From positions 372,001-436,000 of the forward strand of contig CP025326.1 of assembly GCA_004014935.1 (NCBI GenBank): a DNA stretch of 64,000 nucleotides, read 5' to 3'. Every line of letters begins with the position of its first letter. Position 1 is the first letter of the stretch. Below the pieces are notes generated by a model that saw only the letters and a list, made by a program, of their open reading frames with translations, was not told the origin of the DNA and did no database searches. This DNA is from Saccharomycopsis malanga. Its lineage: Eukaryota; Ascomycota; Saccharomycetes; Ascoideales; Saccharomycopsidaceae. Shown here piece after piece: positions 49,277 to 59,749 of the stretch. A program made the translations under genes and the position numbers.

Positions 49277-50790
49277 AAATTAAGCAAATACACGGAACAA
49301 CGTGAAAAAAAAGAGAGTACCGCCATTTTACAGTGTTTTTTTACCATTTTCAGCCAGATTCAAACAACTGCACATAGTAAAGCCAATATATACACTTTTG
49401 ACACCGTGCAAAACGATAATCCACTGTTAGCTAGCCGCTAACGATAGAAATGTGGTCAATACACGGAAAAATGTGGAAAAACGGGGTACCGGCGTTTTAC
49501 CGTGTTTTCCACCATTTTCAACCATATTGAAAGACCTGCACCTAGTAAAGCCATTATATATGTTTCAAAGACCGCGCTTGATGATACTCCACTGTAAATA
49601 ACCCAATATCCATAGAAATGTGGTCAATATGGGCAAAAACGTGGAAAAACGGGGTACCGGCTTTTTTCCGTGTTTTCCACCATTTTCAACCATATTGAAA
49701 GACCTGCACCTAGTAAAGCCATTATATATGTTTCAAAGACCGCGCTTGATGATACTCCACTGTAAATAACCCAATATCCATAGAAATGTGGTCAATATGG
49801 GCAAAAACGTGGAAAAACGGGGTACCGGCTTTTTTCCGTGTTTTTAACCATTTTCAACCATATTCGAAGAATTGGTGATAGAAACACCAATATATATATT
49901 TTTGACACCGTGCAAGATGATAATCCGTTGCAAATACGCCAATAACGATAGAAATGTGGCCAATACGGGCAAAAACGTGGAAAAACGGGGTACCGGCTTT
50001 TTCCCGTGTTTTTAACCATTTTCTATCATATTCGAAGAATTGGTGATAGAAACACCAATATATATATTTTTGACACCGTGCAAGATGATAATCCGTTGCA
50101 AATACGCCAATAACGATAGAAATGTGGCCAATACGGGCAAAAACGTGGAAAAACGGGGTACCGGCTTTTTTCCGTGTTTTTAACCATTTTCAACCATATT
50201 CGAAGAATTGGTGATAGAAACGCCAATATATATATTTTTGACACCGTGCAAGATGATAATCCGTTGCAAATACGCCAATAACGATAGAAATGTGGCCAAT
50301 ACGGGCAAAAACGTGGAAAAACGGGGTACCGGCTTTTTTCCGTGTTTTCCACCATTTTCAACCATATTGAAAGACCTGCACCTAGTAAAGCCATTATATA
50401 TGTTTCAAAGACCGCGCTTGATGATACTCCACTGTAAATAACCCAATATCCATAGAAATGTGGTCAATATGGGCAAAAATGTGAAGAAACGAGGTACCGC
50501 CGTTTTACCGTGTTTTCCTCCATTTTCAACCATATTGAAAGACCTGCACCTAGTAAAGCCATTATATAGGTTTCAAAGACCGCGCTTGAAGATAATCAAC
50601 TGTAAATAACCCAATATCCATAGAAATGTGGTCAATATGGGCAAAAATGTGAAGAAACGAGGTACCTGCCATGGTCCCGTCTTTTCCACCATTTAGACCC
50701 TGATTTAAAGAACTGCCCCTAATACAGTCAATAATCACGCTTTCTAGACCATTCTCAATGGTAATCCTCTATTAATTAGCCTCTTATACT
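49277..50790. repeat. 168-bp satellite array, nine units
   Basis: The landmark TAGAAATGTGG recurs at 49445, 49613, 49781, 49949, 50117, 50285, 50453 and 50621, each exactly 168 bp apart, with degenerate units at both ends. Two types share the first half (GGAAAAACGGGGTACCGGC, CCGTGTTTT, ACCATTTTCAACCATATT). Type A continues GAAAGACCTGCACCTAGTAA; type B continues CGAAGAATTGGTGATAGAAA. Order from 49445: A, A, B, B, B, A, A, then a diverged end. There are no genes within; open frames of about 120 codons result from repetition. Arms of R4 flank it in inverted orientation. Confidence 0.95.
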
Positions 50791-50867
50791 TAAAATGTTG
50801 TCAAAACATGAAAAAACATGAAAATTTGAAAAAAAAAAAAAAAAATTTTTTTTTTCTCACCTGTTCC

Positions 50868-51082
50868 CCCATGTAAGCGCCATGTAAGTCCGATGCATTG
50901 CTCATGTAGAATCTCATGCGCCGCCTTCCAAGCTTGAGAAAATTCCAAATTTTACCAAGGGGTTAATCAGGCGATTTTGGAAATTTTTGTCAATTTCCAA
51001 GATAACCACGTGACGTGACATGTAATGTCTTGCACCAACATGTATCTTTGTTGCGAACTGAATACTTGTCTATGCACTCTTA
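50868..51082 (-). repeat. R4 copy 4, right arm of inverted repeat
   Basis: Reverse complement of the left arm: CCAAGCTTGAGAAAATTCC, TTTTACCAAGGGGTTAATCA, CCACGTGACGTGACATG, TTGCGAACTGAATACTTGTC and TATGCACTCTTA. Here the CACGTG is part of GTCACGTG on the minus strand, which fits the Cbf1/CDEI consensus RTCACRTG. A perfect A17/T10 run (50829-50856) lies just inside. Confidence 0.85.
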
Positions 51083-51889
51083 AATGCTGGTATAACCACT
51101 TTCTAGTAAGCATCTTGTACTTAGCTGTCAAATAAGTTATTAGTTATGTCCTTTGAATTAGCTATAGGGCGCTGTAGATTGAAGATAGTGCAAACTTCTT
51201 AGGTATTGTTGACATATCTAATGGTACTTGTCAAAAGAAGCATCAGGGATTGGCCATATTTCTTTATTTCTCCATTATTTCTTCCTGTTTTTTCTGCATT
51301 ACATGTTAGTAAGCCGCCATATTTACCTTAAGAAACTTGTTACAATTCAACTGTTATCCGAAATGTAGCTTATAACACGTCTAAAAGTTATTATTATTTA
51401 TTTTGTTTTATTTTACTATCGAACTCTATTTAAACAATGAAAATTTGACTTATATCAAGTATTTAAAGCTTCCGGTTTCTCGTTTTTATTTATTTGATAC
51501 GTACAAAGTTGAAAATATGTTGAATTGTGCCATATTCATAAGAAAATGAATAGAAAGGCCCATAAAAAGGTTAACCTCGATTTTTCCGACTGGTGGATTA
51601 TTCGCTGAAACCGAGCCAACACCTTACATAAAAAACTTCTATTAATTCAATATATATAATTCAGCCCTGGGGCATCCTGTAGACCTGGAAAACAAGCAAA
51701 ACTAATTAGTTGCCTTGGAATAAATCCGTGATATTTATCGATTCTACAGAATACTTCAAGATGCTACGAGATATTTGCACTAGAAATCAATCCATATATT
51801 AATAGACATTAGAAACTCTCTATAACATGCTTTGTTGTCCTCATAAACCTTCTAGAACGTGTGTAATTGACCATTAAAACTTTAGATGC

Positions 51890-51975
51890 ACGCGTGGCCG
51901 AGTCGGCAAATTATGAGCCCTGGCCATTTTTTTGAAAAATGGAGGTCCCCAGATCGACTCTCTTCCAAATACCGT
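51890..51975 (+). other. tRNA-like sequence or SINE head
   Basis: Perfect A-box match TGGCCGAGTCGG (51894-51905) and a weaker B box AGATCGACTCT (51951-51961) with 45 bp between. The acceptor arms do not pair, so it is not a functional tRNA. It could be a tRNA-Leu/Ser relic or a third tRNA-headed repeat; a short hairpin CCATTTTTTTGAAAAATGG lies between the boxes. Confidence 0.4.
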
Positions 51976-52603
51976 AAAATTTTACGGTTTAAATTCAGTT
52001 TTACCCTCAATTCTCATTGATATGAGCTATATAAGCATCCATTCTGGCCGCACAACCCTGCTTCACATTTGAGTACTAGCCGCTTTCAAAGACAATCCGT
52101 AGCTTTTGTTCTATCCTCAAAAACATAAAAAACCAAAAAAACAGAATTCCATGTTTTCGCCCTTTTCACCCCATTTTCCAAAGGGTTATCGAATATATAG
52201 ATACTTTACTTATTCTCCAAGCTCCCCTTGACCTGAATCAAATCCTAATATGTAGCTAACTTTCAAAAGTAGCTCAAAAGTAGCCCAAAAAAAGATTAAA
52301 ATTGAGCTAGAAGTGGACATTTGTAATTGGCAATATTTTCACATTTCCTTCAAGGAATCGATGCCATGAACATTTATATAGGTAGACTGAAATGCGCCAA
52401 TTACCGCTATATTATCCGTTTGACATAAACTAATGAGATGCACAACGTATCGAGCGGCAACTTATGCGTATCAAACAATTTCCACCACGTCCACCTTTTC
52501 CTTCATTTGAGCTCTTTATTATTAGAACACACGTAATAAAGTCAACATCTATAATTTCATGGACGTACTTGATAGAAATAACCTGCATACAAGCCGCTAA
52601 CTA

Positions 52604-52769
52604 TAGAAATGTGGCAAATATGCGGAAAAACATTCAAGACAAGAAACGCCGTTTTACCGTGTTCTCCAAATTTTCAGCCATATTCAAAGAATTGGCAGTA
52701 ACAACACCAATATATACATTTTTGGGACGATGCAAGATGATAATCCACAATTAATTAGCCGCTAACGAT
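52604..52769. repeat. Isolated diverged 168-type satellite unit
   Basis: One unit of 165 bp: TAGAAATGTGGCAAATATGC, GCCGTTTTACCGTGTTCTCC, AAAGAATTGGCAGTAACAAC and GATGCAAGATGATAATCCAC. Closest to type B. It lies about 1.8 kb from the array. Confidence 0.85.
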
Positions 52770-53498
52770 AGAAATGTGGTCAATACATTCACTATTAATA
52801 TCCTACTAATTCTAAAAATGTAACTGAAAATATGGAAAAGCTTCTGCCAATGGTACGATGTAGCCATTTCAAAGGTTATAAATTTGAGGAGAAAAGCATT
52901 TTTGGTTTTAATTGCTTCTTTATTTGGCGATGAAAGATATGGCGTTGAATTGAAAGTTGGAATATTGAAATATAATAGTGCATGAAGAAGCAGCCATTTC
53001 TGAACAGAGATACATTTTCACGTTACTTAATTATTGATGAGGAAATCCTTGGTAAAATTGGAACCAAGATTTTTTAAGTTTAGAAGGGAGTGCGTATGGT
53101 AGTTGGATGGAATAAACCCATGTTTATAATGGTATAAATTGAGCGTATAACGTGAGGAAATCACTACAATTGTAAGATGTGTCAAACTAAGTTTCGACCA
53201 CTAATAACACTTGCATAGGTGTCAATAACTGTAATCTACAACGTGTAATAAAAACTCATCATTTTATAGTTTTGGTGACAAACTACATAGCTTGCGGATT
53301 GTTATTGTGTTTCCTGCATTTTTTGTTTGAAACGAACTCGAGCAGCTGAAACAGTAAGGTTGGATTGTTGACTTAGAACCGTCAATCCTACGGTGGAATA
53401 ATAGAAAGCAGGAAAAGCAGTAAATTATTAAATAAACAAGTATGTAAAAATGCGGTCAACGCTTAAAAGAATCATAAAGGTAGAAAGATGTCAAATTT

Positions 53499-54788
53499 TC
53501 ATTTGTTGTTGAAAGGGTCGAAAGAGTCAAAAAAACCGTTGTTGTCTTCATCTGGTTGTGTAGATTTTGCCGGTGTTTCAGATGACACTTCTTGGATGTT
53601 GGACTCGTCAGTGTACTTGACCTGGGCAATACCTATTTTGGCATCGTCCAAGTCGTAATAAACATAAGCAGATCTTAAGAAGGCATCACCGAGAATGTAG
53701 TATTCGGCGCCAGAGTTCATGACACCAATAAGACACTGGCCAGATGAAGAGCCAGGCTTTCCATTAGTATGGTACAATAAGTCTTTGAAAGGGACCTTTA
53801 TAGAGGTTGATCCAAAGCTGAATTCAAAGTCTTCACCCTTGGTGTCGCAAGAAGTGACGTACCCACCAATAAATGGGTTCTTTTTGCCGTATTTGGACCC
53901 AAAAGCCTCGGCAATATCTTTTGGAGCGTAGATCAAAGTGGTTCCGGAATCCAAAAGAGCTGGGTAAGTTTTGTCGGCTAACGTGTTGTCTGCGTTGGTG
54001 ATTTTGTCCAAGTTGACAAAGAAAGCAGTTGGCTCTGATGTTTTGGATCCAGAATCATCAATGTTGACAATGTCCAAAGTGGCCAAATCGCCTTGGTATT
54101 TGGCATGGTCAATGGCTCCAAACAAGATGGAACCAGCCTTGGCGTCAACGGAATTCAAATACAACGAATAAGCGTTCTTTTTGACGAGTCCCTGTTTTTT
54201 CAATTGCACAGGGAAATTGTCATACGTAAAAGCACCCAGTGCTTGTTGGGAAGACGCTTCATTTCCTTTGAAACCAACACCCAAGATTCCTTGCTTGGCA
54301 GTTTGTTTGGTGGCGTAACCAAATTCAATGTCTTTCACAGTAGCCCCACCAAGAGTAACTGTTTCGGTGGCCCAGTCACCTTGGGCTGTAGATCCATCAC
54401 CATATCCTATTTTGAATCCGTCTTTGATCTTCTTGTAGGTGGACGATTTGGAAGCATCGTAATTGCCACTGTTACTTTCAGTGCCAACAGCTGGAACCCA
54501 CAAATCGGACGATCCAGTGTCAATATCTATTCTTAACTTTTGTCCTGGAGTACCAAGCTCAATGTCCGCCAAATACAAGGCATATTCGTTTTCCAAAGGA
54601 ACGTTGATTCCAGAAGACTTTCTGTTGAATCTGTTTGAAGAATACACATCAGTGGCATTGGCCCCGAATCTCACAACATTGAAATCAAGTCTCAAGGGAG
54701 AGCTGGAGCGCTTCTCAATCGGAGCAGCAGCACCGAAACTAGAAAGCAGAGCAAGAACAGATAAAAGAATAGAAGTAGAAAACTGCAT
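53499..54788 (-). CDS. Secreted aspartyl protease (candidapepsin/yapsin-like)
   Basis: A 429-residue pepsin-fold protease. It has a signal peptide (residues 1-22), a Kex2 site (IEKR, then a second NRFNRKSS processing region), the first active Asp in IDIDTGSSDLWVP (near residue 90), the flap GYGDGS, and the second active Asp in LLDSGTTLIYAP (near residue 280). There is one disulfide pair (Cys near 317 and Cys near 352). The C-terminus is acidic (DEDNNGFFDSFDPFNNK) without a hydrophobic GPI-anchor signal, so I expect secretion rather than anchoring. The upstream minus strand has a TATAAGG-like box (54870-54880). Secreted proteases of this type are frequent in yeasts related to Candida. Which substrate it cleaves is unknown. 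Confidence 0.92.
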   Translation of the reverse strand: MQFSTSILLSVLALLSSFGAAAPIEKRSSSPLRLDFNVVRFGANATDVYSSNRFNRKSSGINVPLENEYALYLADIELGTPGQKLRIDIDTGSSDLWVPAVGTESNSGNYDASKSSTYKKIKDGFKIGYGDGSTAQGDWATETVTLGGATVKDIEFGYATKQTAKQGILGVGFKGNEASSQQALGAFTYDNFPVQLKKQGLVKKNAYSLYLNSVDAKAGSILFGAIDHAKYQGDLATLDIVNIDDSGSKTSEPTAFFVNLDKITNADNTLADKTYPALLDSGTTLIYAPKDIAEAFGSKYGKKNPFIGGYVTSCDTKGEDFEFSFGSTSIKVPFKDLLYHTNGKPGSSSGQCLIGVMNSGAEYYILGDAFLRSAYVYYDLDDAKIGIAQVKYTDESNIQEVSSETPAKSTQPDEDNNGFFDSFDPFNNK

Positions 54789-55246
54789 ATTGAATGGATA
54801 AATATTATCGCAACGATATTGATTAAAATACCAAGCCTTTTAGAACTCTTGGAAAAAGCTTGGTATTCCTGTCCTTATATGTCCATTTTTTTCTTACTCA
54901 ATAACACCTTTAATGTATATGTAACTATATTTATCTACATTATCCCGAAGACATACCAGCACTCGCTATGGTTTATGCATCGATATGCGAGTGTATGCAT
55001 GTTGGAACATTATGCCGCATATCTATCCAAGATTAGTAGAATGCCCAACAATAGTTGAAAGGCACACGATGGAATACGGAGTTGAGCAAGATTGAGCTAA
55101 GGAAATGTGCAGTAATGCCTTGATATTATCATATGGTGGTTTTCAAGGTACGTAAGACTGAAGAAATGTAGCTTATTGATGCCGTTAAGGCATAATACAT
55201 TAACCTGGCGGCAATTAATTGTTCTGAGCAAAATGTTAATTAGACT
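54789..55246. promoter_or_regulatory. Protease upstream region
   Basis: TATA-like CATATAAGGA (complement at 54872-54881) lies 85 bp above the protease ATG. The rest is AT-rich, with ATGCAT motifs near 54975-55000. No gene is seen. Confidence 0.45.
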
Positions 55247-55560
55247 CTGGCCCATATGGCTCAGTTGGTAGTGCTCTCTTGAAGAGAAAAAAAATCTAAC
55301 AAGAAGGCCGGTTCGATTCCCAACACAAACACTTTTCTGAACAAGCAACTCTAACTGTCTGAAATATGACCCAGACCAATAGTGCTTACTTTCAACCAAT
55401 TGGGTGAGAAGATAGTGTATATAAGATTATGGTCAAACTATTATCGACGGGACATGGTTGGGTTCTCCTCAATGGGTTTACCAAGTCCACCTTAGATATA
55501 ACGAGTATGTAATAAACTGATATTTACTGGGCTCGAAATATAAGATATTATGATTATTTG
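55247..55560 (+). mobile_element. SINE-A full-length copy
   Basis: The best copy, about 310 bp. Perfect A box TGGCTCAGTTGG (55257-55268) and perfect B box GGTTCGATTCC (55310-55320). Then AACACAAACACTTTTCTGAA, CAAGCAACTCTAACTGTCTG, AATAGTGCTTACTTTCAACC, AATTGGGTGAGAAGATAG, GGGACATGGTTGGGTTCTCC, TACCAAGTCCACCTTAGATA, ACTGATATTTACTGGGCTCG and AAATATAAGATATTATGATT. No coding capacity. The head is tRNA-like but has no matching acceptor arm. Confidence 0.85.
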
Positions 55561-55604
55561 TATCTTGAAAGAAGCACGGATAAGCCTAAAAGCAATCAGA
55601 AACC

Positions 55605-56139
55605 CTGAAATAATGTTAAGGAATAGACCAAGCTCTTCTGAGGGGTGACAAACACGACTATTAACAAATCATTGGTTAATCTCGACAAAATGATACTTTC
55701 TCACTCTTAAATATTATGTAACAGCCAAATCTCAAAACACAACAGGTGGTAGCAAGCTATGGATATCAAAGAGTATAAAATTTTAATTTTGCATAATTTT
55801 GGTTGCTGTAAAGACTCTAGAATATGACTTGTAAGAATCAACTTTTTGTCAAAACTGGCATTTCTCCGTTATATCAAATATGTACTTGAAAAACTATTAT
55901 TTTTCATTAAAAGTGGTATTACAATTTAGTAAAAAAAATATAATGTAGGGATATGTTCTGTTGGATTATAATATCCTGGATAGCACAGAGATAATTCAAT
56001 AAAACATTTTATGTTCACTCCAAAACGTCAAGAGTGCGAATCGAGTCAAAAAACCTAAAGTGAGGAACGCCACACTTGTTTTGCGTGGCGCATGGTGGCG
56101 CATGATGGCTCAACCAACTTGGCCACTTGGCAACAGTAA
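55605..56139 (-). mobile_element. SINE-B copy 1
   Basis: On the minus strand: A box TGGCCAAGTTGG (complement at 56114-56125), TTGAGCCATCATGCGCCACC, CAAGTGTGGCGTTCCTCAC, B-box-like GACTCGATTCG (complement near 56037-56047), CTTGACGTTTTGGAGTGAAC, TTATTGAATTATCTCTGTGC and TATCCAGGATATTATAATCC. The body then decays relative to copies 2 and 3. Confidence 0.75.
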
Positions 56140-56144
56140 GGCAT

Positions 56145-56405
56145 TTCATATGATATCATATATTTCAAGTCCAGTAAGTATCAGTTTCGTATATTCACGC
56201 TATGTCTGAAGTTGTTTGATAAAAAGAGCCCATCATGGCCTTTTTTTCGTAATCGTCTCACCCAATTAGTTGGAAAGTAAACACTATTCGTCTAGTTCAT
56301 ATTTCAGACAGTTACACTTGCTTGTTCAGCATGGTAAAAAGTGTTCGTCTTGGGAATCAAAACCCTGCTCTTGTTAGGTCTTTTTCTCATAAATAGAGCA
56401 CTATA
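56145..56405 (-). mobile_element. SINE-A copy joined to SINE-B copy 1
   Basis: Minus orientation. The 3' end (ATATTTCAAGTCCAGTAAGT complement) starts about 20 bp from the SINE-B head. The B box is partly decayed (complement of GGGAATCAAAACCC, 56356-56369), and the A box is lost. Confidence 0.65.
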
Positions 56406-56607
56406 CGTAGTTTCCAGAGAAACCGAGGTTGAACTGCGGTTCAATACTCAGTATAAAAGGCAACTTCCTAGAGACAAGATAGAAGAAGCAGAAATAATCT
56501 TATTGTTGTAAAGATGTTTTACAAAAAAGAATCATATACTAAACCGTATATATTACGTCTATACAAAAAAGTGAACAGTCTAATACAATAGGCGTTTATA
56601 CACAATT

Positions 56608-58005
56608 CTATACAGTTTTCCAACACTTGAAAATCAATTTTTGGCTGCCATAGTCATCGAATCCGTCTTCCACTGCTTCATCCACTAGTATTAGCTTGGA
56701 TAGCACGGGGTCTTTGCTAATAAGACTCCATAGCAAAGTTCTCTCGCGTTCGTAGTGTTCTCTAGCAGGGATTTCAAGTAGAACAATACTTCCTTGTGTG
56801 CTGTCAAAGTTGAGATACTTCTTTATCATGCTCACTATGAGAGGCGGGTGCTGGGCAGAATAAACAGGATCCGACAAGATGATTGTATTAAAAACATTAG
56901 TATTGTTGTTTATATCAAGCGATGTATCAAACGATGAGGAATCTGTCCAATCGAGATTGAAAACTTTACAATTGTCGTTTAAATCATTCAATTTCACATT
57001 CTCTTGCAAATTGGGAGTTATTTCTGGTAGATCAGTCAATATTATATCTGGAACACTGCTACTTTTCGCCTGTTTTAGCAAGTTTTCCTTGTCTAAAAGA
57101 CCACACATTATCCCTACCAAACCAGTCCCAGATCCCAACTCTAATATTGGCTTTTTCAAATATTCTCGAGGGGCTTTTGCTCTAGAATAATTCAACAATA
57201 ATCGCTCAGAAAGAACTAACGAGGAACCCCATGTTTTGAGACCTAAATTGTCAGCCGTCAAGGACGGTTCTTTCAATTTAACATTAAACTTTTCCCCACA
57301 GACTGCTCCTGAGTCTGTTTTACAAAATTCTTTGGAATCTTCTCCAGAAACTCGGTCAAACACAACTCTTCTTACAAAACTTGGCTGTGCTGTTCTTCCA
57401 CAGTTCTCTGCAAGCCGCAAACTGGCTATTTTCCATATCGTGTCCCTAGCAGCATTGGTCTCCTTTGCTGAATCTTTCTGGATCCACGATAGATCTGAGG
57501 AAACTATCGACGTCATGTAACTAAAGAATTCATTACTACATGAACTACGAATGCTAGGTACTGTTTTTAAAGACCCAATATTTGTGAGCTTAAACAACCC
57601 CCGCTGCTTGAACCACTCTATACAACTACTGAGGTGCTCTTCACTAATATCTTTGCTAGTGAAAAACGCCAAATCATCATCAGCAGCATCAACGTCGGTC
57701 TTTACGCCAATAGAACTGAAATTGTACCGTATTTCCGGCTGGAAAAGCCGCAAAATAAATAGCAATACATCAAATGGAGGTTTACAAACAATATGAGGAA
57801 GATCAAACATATGAACAACTTCTTCTTCATGATCTATTGTTTCTTTCAATACGGTTTCTTCATAATCTATTGTTTCTTTCAATACGGTTTCTTCATTATT
57901 TGGTTGATCTTGTTTATCAACACCCAGGCTTGTTAAGGACAAACCTTCATTGTGCCTTTTCCTGACATCAGGACTAAACAAATCTAATGGATCAAAGCTT
58001 TCCAT
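56608..58005 (-). CDS. Methyltransferase family 16, EFM2-like
   Basis: A 465-residue protein. The C-terminal half is a seven-strand SAM-dependent methyltransferase: motif I ILELGSGTGLVGIMCG, then PDIILTDLPEITPNLQENV, FNLDWTD and IILSDPVYSAQHPPLIV. This set (with the D-x-Y type post-IV loop) is that of the MTF16 group, which modifies Lys on elongation factors and chaperones. The long N-terminal region (about 220 residues) points to Efm2, the eEF2 lysine methyltransferase of S. cerevisiae (419 aa). A duplicated 30-bp segment near the start encodes YEETVLKETID and HEEEVV-type repeats. I am sure of the fold, moderately of Efm2. Confidence 0.82.
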   Translation of the reverse strand: MESFDPLDLFSPDVRKRHNEGLSLTSLGVDKQDQPNNEETVLKETIDYEETVLKETIDHEEEVVHMFDLPHIVCKPPFDVLLFILRLFQPEIRYNFSSIGVKTDVDAADDDLAFFTSKDISEEHLSSCIEWFKQRGLFKLTNIGSLKTVPSIRSSCSNEFFSYMTSIVSSDLSWIQKDSAKETNAARDTIWKIASLRLAENCGRTAQPSFVRRVVFDRVSGEDSKEFCKTDSGAVCGEKFNVKLKEPSLTADNLGLKTWGSSLVLSERLLLNYSRAKAPREYLKKPILELGSGTGLVGIMCGLLDKENLLKQAKSSSVPDIILTDLPEITPNLQENVKLNDLNDNCKVFNLDWTDSSSFDTSLDINNNTNVFNTIILSDPVYSAQHPPLIVSMIKKYLNFDSTQGSIVLLEIPAREHYERERTLLWSLISKDPVLSKLILVDEAVEDGFDDYGSQKLIFKCWKTV

Positions 58006-58194
58006 CGTGAATTGGACTTGAACGTGCGCTTAAAAGACATTATATATAGTATGTAAAAAAAAAAATCTGAAAAATTTCAAAAAAAAAAAATATATGCATG
58101 CCCATGCGCATGACGTATAGCAGTAATAAAATACATTTACAAGATAGCCTATAGAATATATATATGAGATTTTGAACATTTATCATTATAATTC

Positions 58195-58485
58195 AGAATA
58201 AGATCTTATATCTCGTTCCCAGTACATATTTCGTTCCCAGTACATATTCGTATATGCGCGCCATGTCCAAAGGGATTTGGGAAAGCCTAATAATCTCCTG
58301 TTTATTATAATCTTTTCACCCAATTAATCAAAAGAAAGCACTATACTTTCGCCTAGATCGTGGTCCAGACAGTTGCACTTGCCTGGGAAGTCATTTTCAG
58401 CACTTAAAAAGTTTCTGTATGGGGAATCGAACGCATGTTCCTGTTTTTTACTTCTCCGAGTGTACTGGCCACTGAACCATTGATA
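58195..58485 (-). mobile_element. SINE-A copy, longer body
   Basis: Minus orientation: B-box complement GGGAATCGAACGC (58422-58434), the GGCAAGTGCAACTGTC complement at 58371-58387, AGTGCTTTCTTTTGATTAAT, CCAAATCCCTTTGGACATGG and GCGCGCATATACG. The 3' end has a short duplication of TTCGTTCCCAGTACATAT (58214-58250). The A-box region reads TGGTTCAGTGG (complement of CCACTGAACCA), with one change. Confidence 0.75.
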
Positions 58486-58764
58486 CGTCCATAATCAATT
58501 GGTACTAGTTCAATCTACATTACATTTTAAATAACATTCTTCATTTATTACTATTTTAGTAGCAATAAGAATAACAACCAACCCTGATATTTACTATATT
58601 ATTTCAACACCCATTTTAAATAAGGTACAACTATAAGCCAGTTGTAGAACTGAGCATAGTCTGAAAACTACAGTTTTTTGGTTCAATCTTTATTTACGCT
58701 TTCAACAATAAAGTCATTTCAACACAATTTACATACAGTTGTCTTAAAAATTAATAGTAACCTT

Positions 58765-59744
58765 ATAATTTTCGGCAAAGAAAACAACGAAAGTTTATCA
58801 CCAATTTGCAGTCAAAATACAGCTTCCATAAAAACGCAATAAAGCAAATCAGAAAATGGAACAGCAAAAAAGCGAAAAAAATAAAGTCAAAGAGACATTA
58901 AAACATTTGAAGCTTCAAGTTGAAGAAGAATAAAAGGGTTTTCAAAACGGGCTCCCCCGTAACCGAGGTATAAAGCTTATTAATGACCACATTACGCTTC
59001 ACCTGGCCCTATAAAATATTTAATAAATAGTGGAGCTCTACATATGCTACTGTGTTAGTATATAATACTTATTATGAATTTTGCGGCCCTCGGAGAACCT
59101 ATAATAAAACAAAGTTTATACAGCTCTTGAGATACGCGTTACTTTAGAATAAACGCTCATTCAAATCTTAAAGCAGACACAAATAAACTTAGAAGCAATA
59201 CACCACTATGTAATAACTTTATGCAACAAAAGGAGTTCCTTTGAGAGGCCAAAACATGATTATTAATAGATTATGAGTTATTCTCGGCAAAAATAACCCT
59301 TTTTTCACTATTAAATAATTTCTAAAGACCAAATATCAAAACAAACTTTGTGATATAAATCTATAGGATTTGGTGAGTTTATAAATACATTTTTTGTATG
59401 CCTTGTTTGGCTGTAAACACTCTAGAATATGATTTAAAAAAACTCACTTTTTGGAAATATTGGCAATTTTCCGTTTTATCAAAAATTTCTGCGAAACCTT
59501 AATAACTTCTATTACAAACTGTATTACAGTATTGCAAAAAACTCAAGGTGTTAATGTACTTTTTGTTAAATTATAATACCCTGGATAGCACAGAGATAAT
59601 TCAATAAAACTTTTTATATTCACTCCAAAACGTCAAGAGCGCGAATCGAGTCAAAAAACCTAAAGTGAGGAACGCCACACTTGTTTTGCATGGCGCATGG
59701 TGGCGCATGATGGCTCAACCAACTTGGCCACTTGGCAACAGTAA
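58765..59744 (-). mobile_element. SINE-B copy 2, longest
   Basis: Nearly identical to copy 1 over its first 200 bp on the minus strand (A box complement 59719-59730; B-box-like complement 59641-59652). The far end shares TTTTTCGGCAAAG, AAAGTTTATCACC and TTTGCAGTCAAAATACA with copy 3. About 350 bp in between (58830-59220) is absent from copy 3. A 25-codon frame (58857, MEQQKSEKNKVKETLKHLKL...) is not recognised. Confidence 0.65.
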
Positions 59745-59749
59745 GGCAT

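Larger units (their letters stand above)
51083..53498. other. Gene-free block, right half
   Basis: AT-rich DNA, with a tRNA-like stretch (51890-51975) and one isolated diverged 168-type unit (52604-52769). No protein gene with family likeness. It ends downstream of the aspartyl protease stop. Confidence 0.5.

Noticed and set aside
49792-50394. Frames of 75-122 codons in the 168-bp array
   Set aside because: 168 is a multiple of 3, so each unit repeats the same frame; composition follows the DNA unit and no promoter is seen.
58857-58934. 25-codon frame MEQQKSEKNKVKETLKHLKL...
   Set aside because: Too short to support, lies inside SINE-B copy 2 and is absent from copy 3.
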